Of a stretch of 38,210 nt of DNA, positions 15,918-24,400 are shown piece after piece. The notes beneath the pieces were generated by a model that had not been told where the DNA came from, ran no database searches, and worked only from the letters and a program-made list of their open reading frames with translations. A program made the position numbers and the translations under genes. The stretch lies in assembly GCA_029066805.1 (NCBI GenBank), contig JAIEFT010000050.1, positions 1 to 38,210 on the forward strand, given 5' to 3'. Source of the stretch: Clostridiales bacterium (lineage in GTDB: Bacteria; Bacillota; Clostridia; Christensenellales; Pumilibacteraceae). The stretch's first letter is position 1; each line of letters opens with the position of its first letter.

Positions 15918-16073
15918 TTCGAGCGCGTATATGCGTCGTAATACGGCGTCAGGCTTGCGTTTTCCTCGGGTCATGTACGCCTAAGTACACTCCCCGTCGG
16001 AAAGCCGCGCCTTCCTTGTCTTACTCGCATCTCCGCACTCTCAAATACGTTCTGTACATCAGTGCAAAAATCA
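15914..16073. other. Structured non-coding block between purC and purM
   Basis: No open reading frame longer than about 12 codons with a ribosome site is seen. Several dyads are present: CGTAATACG, TGTAC-TTAGGC-GTACA on the minus strand, and GGAA-GC..GC-TTCC around 16008. It may be a fourth interspersed repeat family or the scar of lost purF. Confidence 0.4.
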
Positions 16074-16151
16074 ATTTTTTGTCATTCCGAGCGTAGCGAG
16101 GAATCTCATCCTTTTTTATAATTCTTAATTCTGCATTCTTAATTCTTAATT
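16074..16151. repeat. Repeat (family B half plus inverted 14-mers) before purM
   Basis: TTTTTTGTCATTCCGAGCGT..GAATCTCATCCTTTTTT, then ATTCTTAATTCTGCATTC units that end at the GGAG ribosome site of purM. Confidence 0.75.
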
Positions 16152-16160
16152 GGAGCAATC

Positions 16161-17186
16161 ATGGCAAACGAAAAACAGAAAATTACATATGCCGACGCAG
16201 GCGTGGACGTAAACCGCGGCTACGAATCGGTGGCAAAAATCAAAGCGCACGCGTCCTCCACGTTCAACAAAAACGTGCTTCAAGGTCTTGGCAGCTTTGG
16301 CGGATTCTACTCGCTTGACGGCGAAAACGGCGACGTAATGGTGGCCGGCACGGACGGCGTGGGCACTAAGCTAAAGTACGCGTTCCTTTCCGGTCGCAAC
16401 GACACGGTGGGTATCGACTGTGTGGCAATGTGCGTAAACGACATTGTGTGCCAAGGCGCAAAGCCGCTTATATTTTTGGACTACATCGCGACGGGCAAGA
16501 TCGATCCCGACGTGGTCGCGGACGTCGTAAAGGGCGTTGCTGACGGCTGCAAAATGGCGGACTGCGCGCTTGTCGGTGGCGAGACGGCGGAAATGCCGTC
16601 CATGTACGGCGAGGGCGAGTACGATCTTGCGGGCTTCTCAGTAGGTCTTGTAAAGCGCGAAAAAATCATCAACGGCAGCGGAATTACCGCGGGTTGCGCG
16701 CTTGTGGGACTTGCCTCGAGCGGACTTCATTCTAACGGGTTCTCGCTAGTTCGCAAAGTGCTGGGCGAGGACGTAGAAGCGCTCGCTAAGGATATGACGA
16801 TAGGCAAGCCTTTGCTTGACGTTATACTCACGCCTACGCGTATTTATGTTAAAAACTTGCTCTCTCTTGCGGACAAGTTCAATATTTTGGGACTTGCCAA
16901 CATAACCGGCGGCGGCTTTATCGAGAATATTCCGCGCATTTTCCCCGAGGGTATCGGGTGCAGGATAGACGTCAATTCCTTCCCTCGCCCCGAAATTTTC
17001 TCGCTTCTCGCCGAAAGGTCGGGACTGGAAAACAAGGAGCTTTACAACACGTTCAACATGGGCATAGGCATGTGCGTGGCTCTCAAGCCCGATGACGCCG
17101 ACGCCTTTGTAAAAGCGGCTAACGCTTTGGGCGAGAAGGCGTATATCATCGGCGAGACTGTAAACGGCGCGGGTGTTATACTGTGA
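16161..17186 (+). CDS. purM: AIR synthetase PurM
   Basis: A 341-residue phosphoribosylformylglycinamidine cyclo-ligase, closing the imidazole ring of AIR with ATP. Visible motifs: TYADAGVDVNRG at residues 9-20, GTDGVGTKLKYA for nucleotide and phosphate binding, CVNDIVCQGAKPLIFLDY, GGETAEMPSMY, and ITGGGFIENIPR. Length is normal. The start follows TTAATTGGAGCAATC. Its stop overlaps the purN GTG by four bases, so the two are translationally coupled. It directly follows a terminator-like hairpin and a repeat in the place where purF is usually found. Confidence 0.97.
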   Translation: MANEKQKITYADAGVDVNRGYESVAKIKAHASSTFNKNVLQGLGSFGGFYSLDGENGDVMVAGTDGVGTKLKYAFLSGRNDTVGIDCVAMCVNDIVCQGAKPLIFLDYIATGKIDPDVVADVVKGVADGCKMADCALVGGETAEMPSMYGEGEYDLAGFSVGLVKREKIINGSGITAGCALVGLASSGLHSNGFSLVRKVLGEDVEALAKDMTIGKPLLDVILTPTRIYVKNLLSLADKFNILGLANITGGGFIENIPRIFPEGIGCRIDVNSFPRPEIFSLLAERSGLENKELYNTFNMGIGMCVALKPDDADAFVKAANALGEKAYIIGETVNGAGVIL

Positions 17187-17764
17187 AAAAAATCGCAGTA
17201 ATGTTTTCGGGCGGCGGCACGGATTTTCAGGCGCTTATCGACGGCGAAAAGGACGGCAAATACGACGGACATATCGTCGTTGCAGTAACGAGCAATTCCA
17301 AAGCGTACGGCATAGAGCGTGCAAAACAAGCGGGCATAGATTGCTATGTTTGCCGTAAGTCCGATTATGCGGACGAGGTCGAACGCGACAAAGCGGTCGC
17401 GGAAATTTTCGATAGATATGGCGTTGAGCTGATCGTGCTGGCGGGATATCTCGGCATTCTTACGTCGCCGATACTCGAAAAATACAAGGGCAAGGTTATA
17501 AACATTCACCCCGCATTACTGCCCAAGTTCGGCGGGAAAGGCATGTACGGCATTCACGTGCACGAGGCGGTCATTGCCGCGGGCGAAAAAAAGAGCGGCG
17601 CAACAGTGCACTATTCGGACGGCGGCATCGACACGGGCAAAATAATATTACAGCGCGAGCTGGACGTTTTGCCTACAGATACGCCCGAGTCGCTTCAACA
17701 GCGCATCTTAAACGAAATAGAACATCCGTTGCTTGTGGAAGCGGTTGCACTGCTTTGCAATTAA
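17183..17764 (+). CDS. purN: GAR transformylase PurN
   Basis: A 193-residue phosphoribosylglycinamide formyltransferase using 10-formyltetrahydrofolate. It starts with GTG overlapping the purM stop (GTGA). Visible motifs: MFSGGGTDFQAL, the catalytic INIHPALLPKFGG (Asn and His of the active site), VHYSDGGIDTGKIILQ with the catalytic Asp, and LPTDTPESLQQRI. Length is typical for PurN. A short hairpin overlaps the stop codon and is followed by six T residues (17763-17785), so some termination is possible here. Confidence 0.95.
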   Translation: MKKIAVMFSGGGTDFQALIDGEKDGKYDGHIVVAVTSNSKAYGIERAKQAGIDCYVCRKSDYADEVERDKAVAEIFDRYGVELIVLAGYLGILTSPILEKYKGKVINIHPALLPKFGGKGMYGIHVHEAVIAAGEKKSGATVHYSDGGIDTGKIILQRELDVLPTDTPESLQQRILNEIEHPLLVEAVALLCN

Positions 17765-17785
17765 GAATGATGTTCATTCTTTTTT
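17763..17785 (+). terminator. Possible weak terminator after purN
   Basis: AAGAATGA-TGT-TCATTCTT followed by TTTT. The stem is AT-rich and begins in the purN stop codon, so efficiency is doubtful. Confidence 0.4.
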
Positions 17786-17834
17786 GTCATTCAGAGCGAG
17801 TGCGTTAGCACGAAGCGAAGAATCTCATCCTTTT
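17779..17834. repeat. Repeat (family B half, long hairpin form) after purN
   Basis: TTTTTGTCATTCAGAGCGAG..GAATCTCATCCTTTT. The internal palindrome is extended, with GTGC-GTTA-GCAC at its tip. Confidence 0.75.
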
Positions 17835-17861
17835 AAATTCCGAATTATTACGGAGGACAAA

Positions 17862-18164
17862 ATGAACATGGAATTACTTCAACACCTAATAGCGTGCGGG
17901 TACGCAGACGACGCGGGCATTGCTTCGGAAGTAGTGGGCGCAGACGGCGAAAAGTACTTGCTTTGTGTGAACGGCGAGATCGTCACGCTGGTGCGAGGCG
18001 AACAAATGCAAAAGGTGTTTTCCGATTCTATAGACAAGCTGACAAATCTTTCGGTAAAAGGCGTTTTCGGCAAAAAGGTTTGTTTTACACACGGAGGTAC
18101 TGAATACGTGCTTGCCGTCAAAGGCGGCAAAACGCTTGTCGAGTATTTTAAACTAATAGTTTAG
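17862..18164 (+). CDS. Small protein of unknown function in the purine operon
   Basis: The start is taken at ATG 17862, six bases after GGAGG; the frame is open upstream to 17733, but that part covers the end of purN and a repeat. One hundred residues. The sequence is beta-rich and alternates short strands with Gly turns (VVGADGEKYLLCVNGEIVTLV, then GVFGKKVCFTHGG). No catalytic motif, signal or membrane segment is visible. It sits between purN and purH in the same direction, so a role tied to purine synthesis is possible by context only. I do not recognise the family. Confidence 0.7.
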   Translation: MNMELLQHLIACGYADDAGIASEVVGADGEKYLLCVNGEIVTLVRGEQMQKVFSDSIDKLTNLSVKGVFGKKVCFTHGGTEYVLAVKGGKTLVEYFKLIV

Positions 18165-18179
18165 CGGCGCGAGCACCTA

Positions 18180-18292
18180 ATTGAATAGATAAGAGATAAG
18201 AAATAAGAATGAAGGAAAAAATTATATTTAATTAGGGCGGCTTTGCCGCAGTCCGACACTATTCACTATTAATTATTCATTATTCACTTAAA
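18180..18292. repeat. Interspersed repeat, family C copy 3, before purH
   Basis: TTGAATAGATAAGAG at one end and an AT-rich ATTCACTATTAATTATTCAT at the other, with the central hairpin GGCGGCTTTGCCGC followed by AGTCCGACACTATTCAC. Confidence 0.65.
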
Positions 18293-18313
18293 TAACCTTA
18301 CGGGAGATATATT

Positions 18314-19942
18314 ATGACAGAAAAAACAAAGCGTCGCGCGCTTGTCAGCGTGAGCGACAAGACAGGTGTTGTCGAGTTTTGCAAGGATTTGGAATCGCTC
18401 GGGTTCGAGATCGTATCTACGGGCGGCACGCTTAAAACGCTTTTGGCGAACGGCGTAAAAGCCATTTCCATTACCGACGTAACAGGATTTAAAGAGTGCC
18501 TCGACGGGCGCGTAAAGACGCTGCACCCCGCGGTGCACGCAGGACTGCTCGCTCGGCGCGACATTCCGGAGCACATGGCGAGCCTTGACGAAATGGGCTA
18601 CCGCACGATCGACCTTGTGGCGGTCAATCTTTACCCGTTCAAGCAGACGATAGAAAAGCCGAATGTCACGCTTGAGGAAGCTATAGAAAACATTGACATC
18701 GGCGGTCCGACTATGCTCAGGAGCGCTGCCAAAAACTACGGCGGCGTGCTTGTTGTGTGCGAGCCTGCCGACTATAAGGAAGTCGTAGAGCGCATCAGCA
18801 GCGGCACTGACGACGCTATGTTCCGCCTCGGACTTTCCTACAAGGTCTACCGCCACACCGCGGCTTACGACTCGCTTATTTCTTCGTACATGCAGCAGCT
18901 TTTGGGCATTGAGTACCCCGAGCATATCACGTTTGCCTACGACAAGGCGCAGGAGCTTCGTTACGGCGAGAATCCGCAGCAATCGGCGGTGTTCTACCGC
19001 GAGCAGACGGCGCGCGTGGGCGCGCTCACCGCGGCAAAGCAGCTGTGGGGCAAAGAGCTTTCGTACAACAATATCAACGACGCCAACGGTGCGCTCGAGC
19101 TGCTCAAGGAGTTTGACGGCACGCCTGCGGTTGTCGCATGCAAGCACGCCAATCCGTGCGGCGTCGGCACGGGCAGCACGGTGTACGAGGCGTACATGCG
19201 CGCGTACAATTCCGATCCCGTATCGGTGTTCGGCGGCATACTCGCGATTAACGGCACAGTAGATGCCGACACTGCCAACGAAATCAACAAGATATTCATA
19301 GAAATCGTTATGGCGGAGGATTACACCAAGGAAGCGCTGGAAATTCTGGAGAGCAAAAAGAACATCAGGCTTTTGCAGATAGACAACATAACCGCGCCGC
19401 GCGCAAAAACCGCATACGATATGAAAAAGGTGTACGGCGGACTGCTCGTTCAGCAGTACGACAGCACCTTGCTCGCGGGCGAGGATATGTCGCTTTTTGA
19501 TACGCCCGCCGAGGTCAAGACCGAAACGCTTTCAAGCGGCAAGACCAAAACGGTATACGGCAACGGCGTTGTGACTAAGCGCAAGCCGACCGCGGAAGAG
19601 ATCAAAGCCTTAATGTTCAACTGGAAGGTCGTAAAGCACACCAAGTCTAACGCGATTGTGATCGGCAAGGACGGCAGAACGACGGGTATCGGCATGGGTC
19701 AGACCAACCGTATCTGGGCGGCTAACCAGGCTATCGAGCACGCGGGCGAGCAAGCTAAAGGCTCGGTTATGGCGAGCGACGCGTTCTTCCCGTTTGATGA
19801 CGTAGTTCATGCGGCGATCAAGGCGGGTATTACCGCTATCATTCAGCCGGGTGGATCGCTCCGCGACGCCGACTCCGTCAAAGCGGCGGACGAGGCAAAT
19901 ATAGCTATGGTATTTGTTGGAGATAGACATTTCAAGCATTAA
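18314..19942 (+). CDS. purH: Bifunctional AICAR transformylase/IMP cyclohydrolase PurH
   Basis: A 542-residue enzyme for the last two steps to IMP. Residues about 1-200 are the MGS-like IMP cyclohydrolase: RRALVSVSDKTG, VSTGGTLKTL, GRVKTLHPAVHAGLLARR, NIDIGGPTMLRSAAKN. The rest is the AICAR transformylase: LRYGENPQQSAVFY, the active-site KHANPCGVG, SDPVSVFGGI, MGQTNRIWA and the C-terminal QPGGSLRDADSVKAAD. Length is slightly above the usual 510-530. A GGGAG ribosome site lies eight bases before the ATG. Confidence 0.97.
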   Translation: MTEKTKRRALVSVSDKTGVVEFCKDLESLGFEIVSTGGTLKTLLANGVKAISITDVTGFKECLDGRVKTLHPAVHAGLLARRDIPEHMASLDEMGYRTIDLVAVNLYPFKQTIEKPNVTLEEAIENIDIGGPTMLRSAAKNYGGVLVVCEPADYKEVVERISSGTDDAMFRLGLSYKVYRHTAAYDSLISSYMQQLLGIEYPEHITFAYDKAQELRYGENPQQSAVFYREQTARVGALTAAKQLWGKELSYNNINDANGALELLKEFDGTPAVVACKHANPCGVGTGSTVYEAYMRAYNSDPVSVFGGILAINGTVDADTANEINKIFIEIVMAEDYTKEALEILESKKNIRLLQIDNITAPRAKTAYDMKKVYGGLLVQQYDSTLLAGEDMSLFDTPAEVKTETLSSGKTKTVYGNGVVTKRKPTAEEIKALMFNWKVVKHTKSNAIVIGKDGRTTGIGMGQTNRIWAANQAIEHAGEQAKGSVMASDAFFPFDDVVHAAIKAGITAIIQPGGSLRDADSVKAADEANIAMVFVGDRHFKH

Positions 19943-19955
19943 AATTATTTAACAA

Positions 19956-20047
19956 ATGCAGAATTAAGAATGCAGAATTAAGAATGAAAAATACGGTTGT
20001 GATTAAATAATTCTGCATTCTACATTCTGCATTCTACATTCTTAATT
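19956..20047. repeat. 14-mer inverted repeat between purH and purD
   Basis: The left arm is ATGCAGAATTAAGAATGCAG and continues to 19986. The right arm has units of ATTCTGCATTCTACATTCTG and ends at TTCTTAATT. The arms are complementary and would fold into a long hairpin. The right end touches the GGAG site of purD. Confidence 0.75.
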
Positions 20048-20056
20048 GGAGTTATC

Positions 20057-21376
20057 ATGTCCGAACAACAACTTGAAAAAACTGCGCGGTACGTTGATTT
20101 GAAAGAGGTATCGATTGACGGCGACGACGTTCTTATAGTCGGCGGCGGCGGCAGAGAGCACGCTATTATCTGGAAGCTAAGGCAAAGTAAGCGCGTAGGT
20201 AATATTTACGGCGCGCCGGGGAACAGTGGCATGAACATAATCCCCACAGGCATAGGCGCGACCGATATAGACAAAATCGTGGAGTACGTCGCGGCAAACC
20301 CTAACATAAAATACACGGTTGTCGCGCCCGACGATCCGCTGAGCCTCGGGCTTGTGGATAAGCTCGCTGCGCGTGGTTTTCGCGCGTTCGGACCGACGCG
20401 TGCGGCGGCAAAGCTCGAGTGGTCCAAGGCGTATGCAAAAGACGTTATGCGCCGTTACGGCATTCCTACTGCGGAATACGCAACGTTCACCGAAATAGAG
20501 CAAGCCAAGGATTATTGCAAAACCGCTAAGTATCCGCTGGTGATCAAAGCCGACGGGCTGGCGCTCGGCAAGGGTGTAATAATATGCAACGATAAAAGCG
20601 AGGCATACGTTGCGCTCAACGACATTATGGAGGGTAAAAAGTTTGGCGCGGCGGGCAACGAGGTGGTTATCGAGCAGTTCCTAAAAGGCTACGAGGTGTC
20701 GCTACTCACGTTTACCGACGGCAAGAGCTTTGCGCTCATGCCCACGTCGTGCGACCACAAGCGCGCGCTTGACGGCGACGAGGGGCTCAATACAGGCGGT
20801 ATGGGCGCGTTCTCCCCGTGCGACAAGTTCTCGGCAGAGCTTTTAAAGACTACGGTAGAGGCAATAGTAAAGCCGACTATTTCCGCCATGCAAAAGGAAG
20901 GCGCGCCGTTCAAGGGCGTGCTTTACTTCGGACTTATGGTGACGGACGACGGCGTCAAGGTTTTGGAATACAACGCGCGGTTCGGCGACCCCGAAACACA
21001 GAGCGTACTTCCGCTGCTCAAATCCGACCTGTACGAAATTATGAACGCCGTCACCGACGGTACGCTGGGCGAACTCAATATAGAGTGGAGCGATCTCAAG
21101 TCGATAAACGTTGTGCTCGCAAGCGGCGGCTACCCGTTGTCGTACAAAAAGGGCTGCGAAATATTCGGGCTTGACAAGGTTGACGGCGACGTCAAAGTGT
21201 TCTTTGCGGGCGTAAAGGACGGCGAAAACGGGCTCGTCACAAGCGGCGGCAGAGTGCTGTGCGTACAGGCTATGGCGGAGGACTTTGCTCAAGCGCGTAA
21301 AAAAGTGTACGACAACATAAAAAAGATTACATTTGATAATTGCTATTATCGCAAAGATATAGGAAGTAAACTGTAA
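20057..21376 (+). CDS. purD: GAR synthetase PurD
   Basis: A 439-residue phosphoribosylamine-glycine ligase (ATP-grasp). Residues 1-23 are an extension before the usual start of the family (DVLIVGGGGREHAI). The chosen ATG has GGAG eight bases upstream, so the extension is probably real. Visible motifs: GAPGNSGM, VAPDDPLSLGLVDKL, EWSKAYAKDVMRRYGIPTA, KADGLALGKGV for ATP, GGMGAFSP, and LEYNARFGDPETQ for metal. It makes GAR from phosphoribosylamine, the product of PurF, which is not in this window. Confidence 0.97.
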   Translation: MSEQQLEKTARYVDLKEVSIDGDDVLIVGGGGREHAIIWKLRQSKRVGNIYGAPGNSGMNIIPTGIGATDIDKIVEYVAANPNIKYTVVAPDDPLSLGLVDKLAARGFRAFGPTRAAAKLEWSKAYAKDVMRRYGIPTAEYATFTEIEQAKDYCKTAKYPLVIKADGLALGKGVIICNDKSEAYVALNDIMEGKKFGAAGNEVVIEQFLKGYEVSLLTFTDGKSFALMPTSCDHKRALDGDEGLNTGGMGAFSPCDKFSAELLKTTVEAIVKPTISAMQKEGAPFKGVLYFGLMVTDDGVKVLEYNARFGDPETQSVLPLLKSDLYEIMNAVTDGTLGELNIEWSDLKSINVVLASGGYPLSYKKGCEIFGLDKVDGDVKVFFAGVKDGENGLVTSGGRVLCVQAMAEDFAQARKKVYDNIKKITFDNCYYRKDIGSKL

Positions 21377-21381
21377 AAAAA

Positions 21382-21485
21382 TGCAGAATTAAAATGAAAG
21401 TTTGTTCTTTTTTGTCATTCCGAGCGAGCGCTTTGGCGCTAAGCGAAGAATCTCAGCCTTACAAATCATCTGCATTCTGCATTAA
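21382..21485. repeat. Repeat (14-mer, family B half, inverted 14-mer) between purD and purL
   Basis: ATGCAGAATTAAAATG, then TTTTTTGTCATTCCGAGCGA..GAATCTCAGCC with an internal GCGC-TTTG-GCGC tip, then TGCATTCTGCATTA before the purL ribosome site. Confidence 0.75.
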
Positions 21486-21497
21486 TCAGAGGTTATC

Positions 21498-24400
21498 ATG
21501 ATAAAACGTATTTATACCGAAAGACGAGCAAGCAATTCCGCGCTCGTTGCGGACCTAAAGGAAACGCTGGGCATTTCAGTTTCCGCGCGCGTATTCATTC
21601 GCTACGACGTGGACGGGCTGACCGACGAACAGTTTGACGCGGCAGTGCCGGTGGTGTTTTCCACGCCCGCGACCGACGACGTGTATTTGGAAAAGCTGCC
21701 GATAGCGACTGGCGAATTGTTCGCCATAGAATATCTGCCCGGTCAGTTCGATCAGCGTGCGGATTCGGCAAGCAGCTGCGTGCAGTTATTGCTCAAGTGC
21801 GACCGACCGACGGTGCGTTGCGCCACTGTTTACGCGATCGAAGCAAACGAAAAACAGCTTGCCGCTATCAAGAACTATCTTGTGAACCCTGTAGAAAGCC
21901 GCATAGCCTCGCTTGATAAGCCGGCGACGCTCGAGCAGAAAATAACGCCGCCCGAGCCTGCGCGGCTAGTGGACGGCTTTACGCAAAAGTCGTACATAGC
22001 TCTGTCGGCGTTCTACAAAGAGCAGGGCTTTGCCATGAGCCTTGACGATCTGGTATTTGTTCAGTCTTACTTCCGCGGTCAGCGCCGTGAGCCGACGTAT
22101 ACCGAGCTAAAGGTAATAGACACGTACTGGTCGGACCACTGCCGTCACACGACGTTTACTACTGCGCTCAAGACAAAAATCAAGTCGGACAACCCGCATA
22201 TCGAAAAAGCGTATGCCGACTACACCGAGCTGTTCAATCATTTGTATAACGGCAGGGACGATAAATACCCGTCGCTTATGGACGTAGCTACTATCGGCGC
22301 AAAAATTTTGCGCGAACGCGGCTGTGCGCCTGCGGTGGACATTTCGCCCGAAATAAACGCTTGCACTATCAAGCACGACGTAGTCAAAAAGGACGGTTCG
22401 GTCGAGCCGTGGTATATACTTTACAAAAACGAAACGCACAACCACCCGACGGAGATTGAGCCGTTCGGCGGTGCGGCAACGTGCTTGGGCGGCGCTATTC
22501 GCGATCCGCTTTCGGGCAGAGCATATGTGTATCAGGCTATGCGCGTTACGGGCGCGGCGGACATAAACGCGCCGTTCGATAAAACTCTCGACGGCAAGCT
22601 TCCGCAACGCGTTATATCTAAGCGCGCGGCAAAAGGTTACTCGTCGTACGGCAACCAGATAGGCTTGGCTACGGGCGAGGTTCGCGAGTATTATCACCCA
22701 GGGTATGCCGCAAAACGACTGGAAACAGGCTTTGTAGTGGGCGCTGCGCCTCAAGCCAATGTGGTGCGCGAAGTACCCGAGCCCGGCGACATAGTGGTGC
22801 TGATCGGCGGCGAGACGGGCAGAGACGGCTGCGGCGGTGCAACCGGCTCGAGCAAGGCGCACGACCTTCATTCCATAGAAACATGCGGCGCGGAAGTGCA
22901 AAAGGGCAATGCGCCCATCGAGCGCAAGCTGCAAAGGCTTATGAGAAACGGCGAGTTTACGCGTCTTATCAAACGCTGCAACGATTTCGGCGCGGGCGGC
23001 GTTGCCGTGGCGGTCGGCGAGCTTTCGCCGGGACTGGATATCGAGCTTTCGTCCGTGCCCAAAAAGTACGCGGGGCTTTCGGCTACCGAGCTTGCAATAT
23101 CGGAGAGCCAAGAGCGCATGGCGATAGTCATACGCGAAAGCGATCTTGACGCCGTTACCGCACTGTGCCACGAGGAAAACGTGGACGCAACGGTAATAGC
23201 CAAAGTCACCGACACCGACAGAATGAGAATGTACCTAAACGGCAATATGATCGTCGATCTTGAGCGCAGGTTTTTGGACAGCAACGGCGTAAGGCAGGAA
23301 GCCACCGCACTCATAAAAGACCCGCAGGTGGAATACTTCGGCTCGCTAAGCAAGGAGCGCGCTGCTCTGTACTCTAAGGGCGATTACGCCGCGCTCATGA
23401 GCAATATTCTTGCCGACTACAACGTGTGCTCGCAAAAGGGTTTATCGGAAATGTTCGACTCCACCGTCGGCGCAAACAGCGTTTTCATGCCGTTCGGCGG
23501 AAAGAACCAGCTCACGCCCACCGAGGTAATGGCGGCTAAGATACCGACCGATACAGATATGTGCACGGTGTGCGCGCACGGCATGTCGGCGTGCCTTCCC
23601 GAATCCCCATTTGTCGGCGGTATGTATTCGGTTATACTCGCGGTGGAAAAATTAGTGGCGGCGGGCGTAAGGCTCGACCATATATATTTGACCATGCAGG
23701 AGTTTTTTGCACGCTGCACGGATTCCGAAAAGTGGGGCGCGCCCATGAGCGCACTACTCGGCGCACTCACAGCACAGCTCAATCTGAAGCGCGCGGCTAT
23801 AGGCGGCAAGGACTCCATGTCCGGCACGTTCGAAAAGCTCACCGTTCCGCCTACTGTTATAGTGTTTGGTTTAGGCGTAGCGGACAGCGCGGTAATAATA
23901 GACAACACGTTCAAAACGAAAGGCGAAAGGGTTTACCGCTACAAGCTCAAACGCGACGAGTACGGCGTACCCGACTTTAACAACCTCTGCGACTTCTTGA
24001 TGCTGCTCGCAGGCGAGATCGGGCGGCAAAATGTGACCGCGGCTGCGGTTGTCGAGCGCGGCGGCGCGGCGGCGACTGTCGCCAAATCGTGCTTCGGCAA
24101 CGGCTTGGGCTTTGCGTTCGCGCACGCGGATAGGGACTTGTTCGAGGAGAGCGAGGGCGACATAATATTTGCGGCGCGCACGGGCGACGACTTCTTCGGT
24201 TACGACCTCGACTTTTTGGGAGTTACCACCGAAGAGCCCGACTTCCTTTTCGGCGCGAGCATAACGCGTACGGCGGACGGCACGGACATGGTGTACGACG
24301 GTAAAAAGGTGGAAGGCTACCGATTGATCGAAAGCTACACCAAAACGTTCGAGAGCGTTTATCCTACAACCGCGCCCGCGGACGGCAAGGTTTACAACGC

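Noticed and set aside
22107..23171. Minus-strand open frame of about 354 codons
   Set aside because: Antisense shadow of purL, which has intact active-site motifs throughout.
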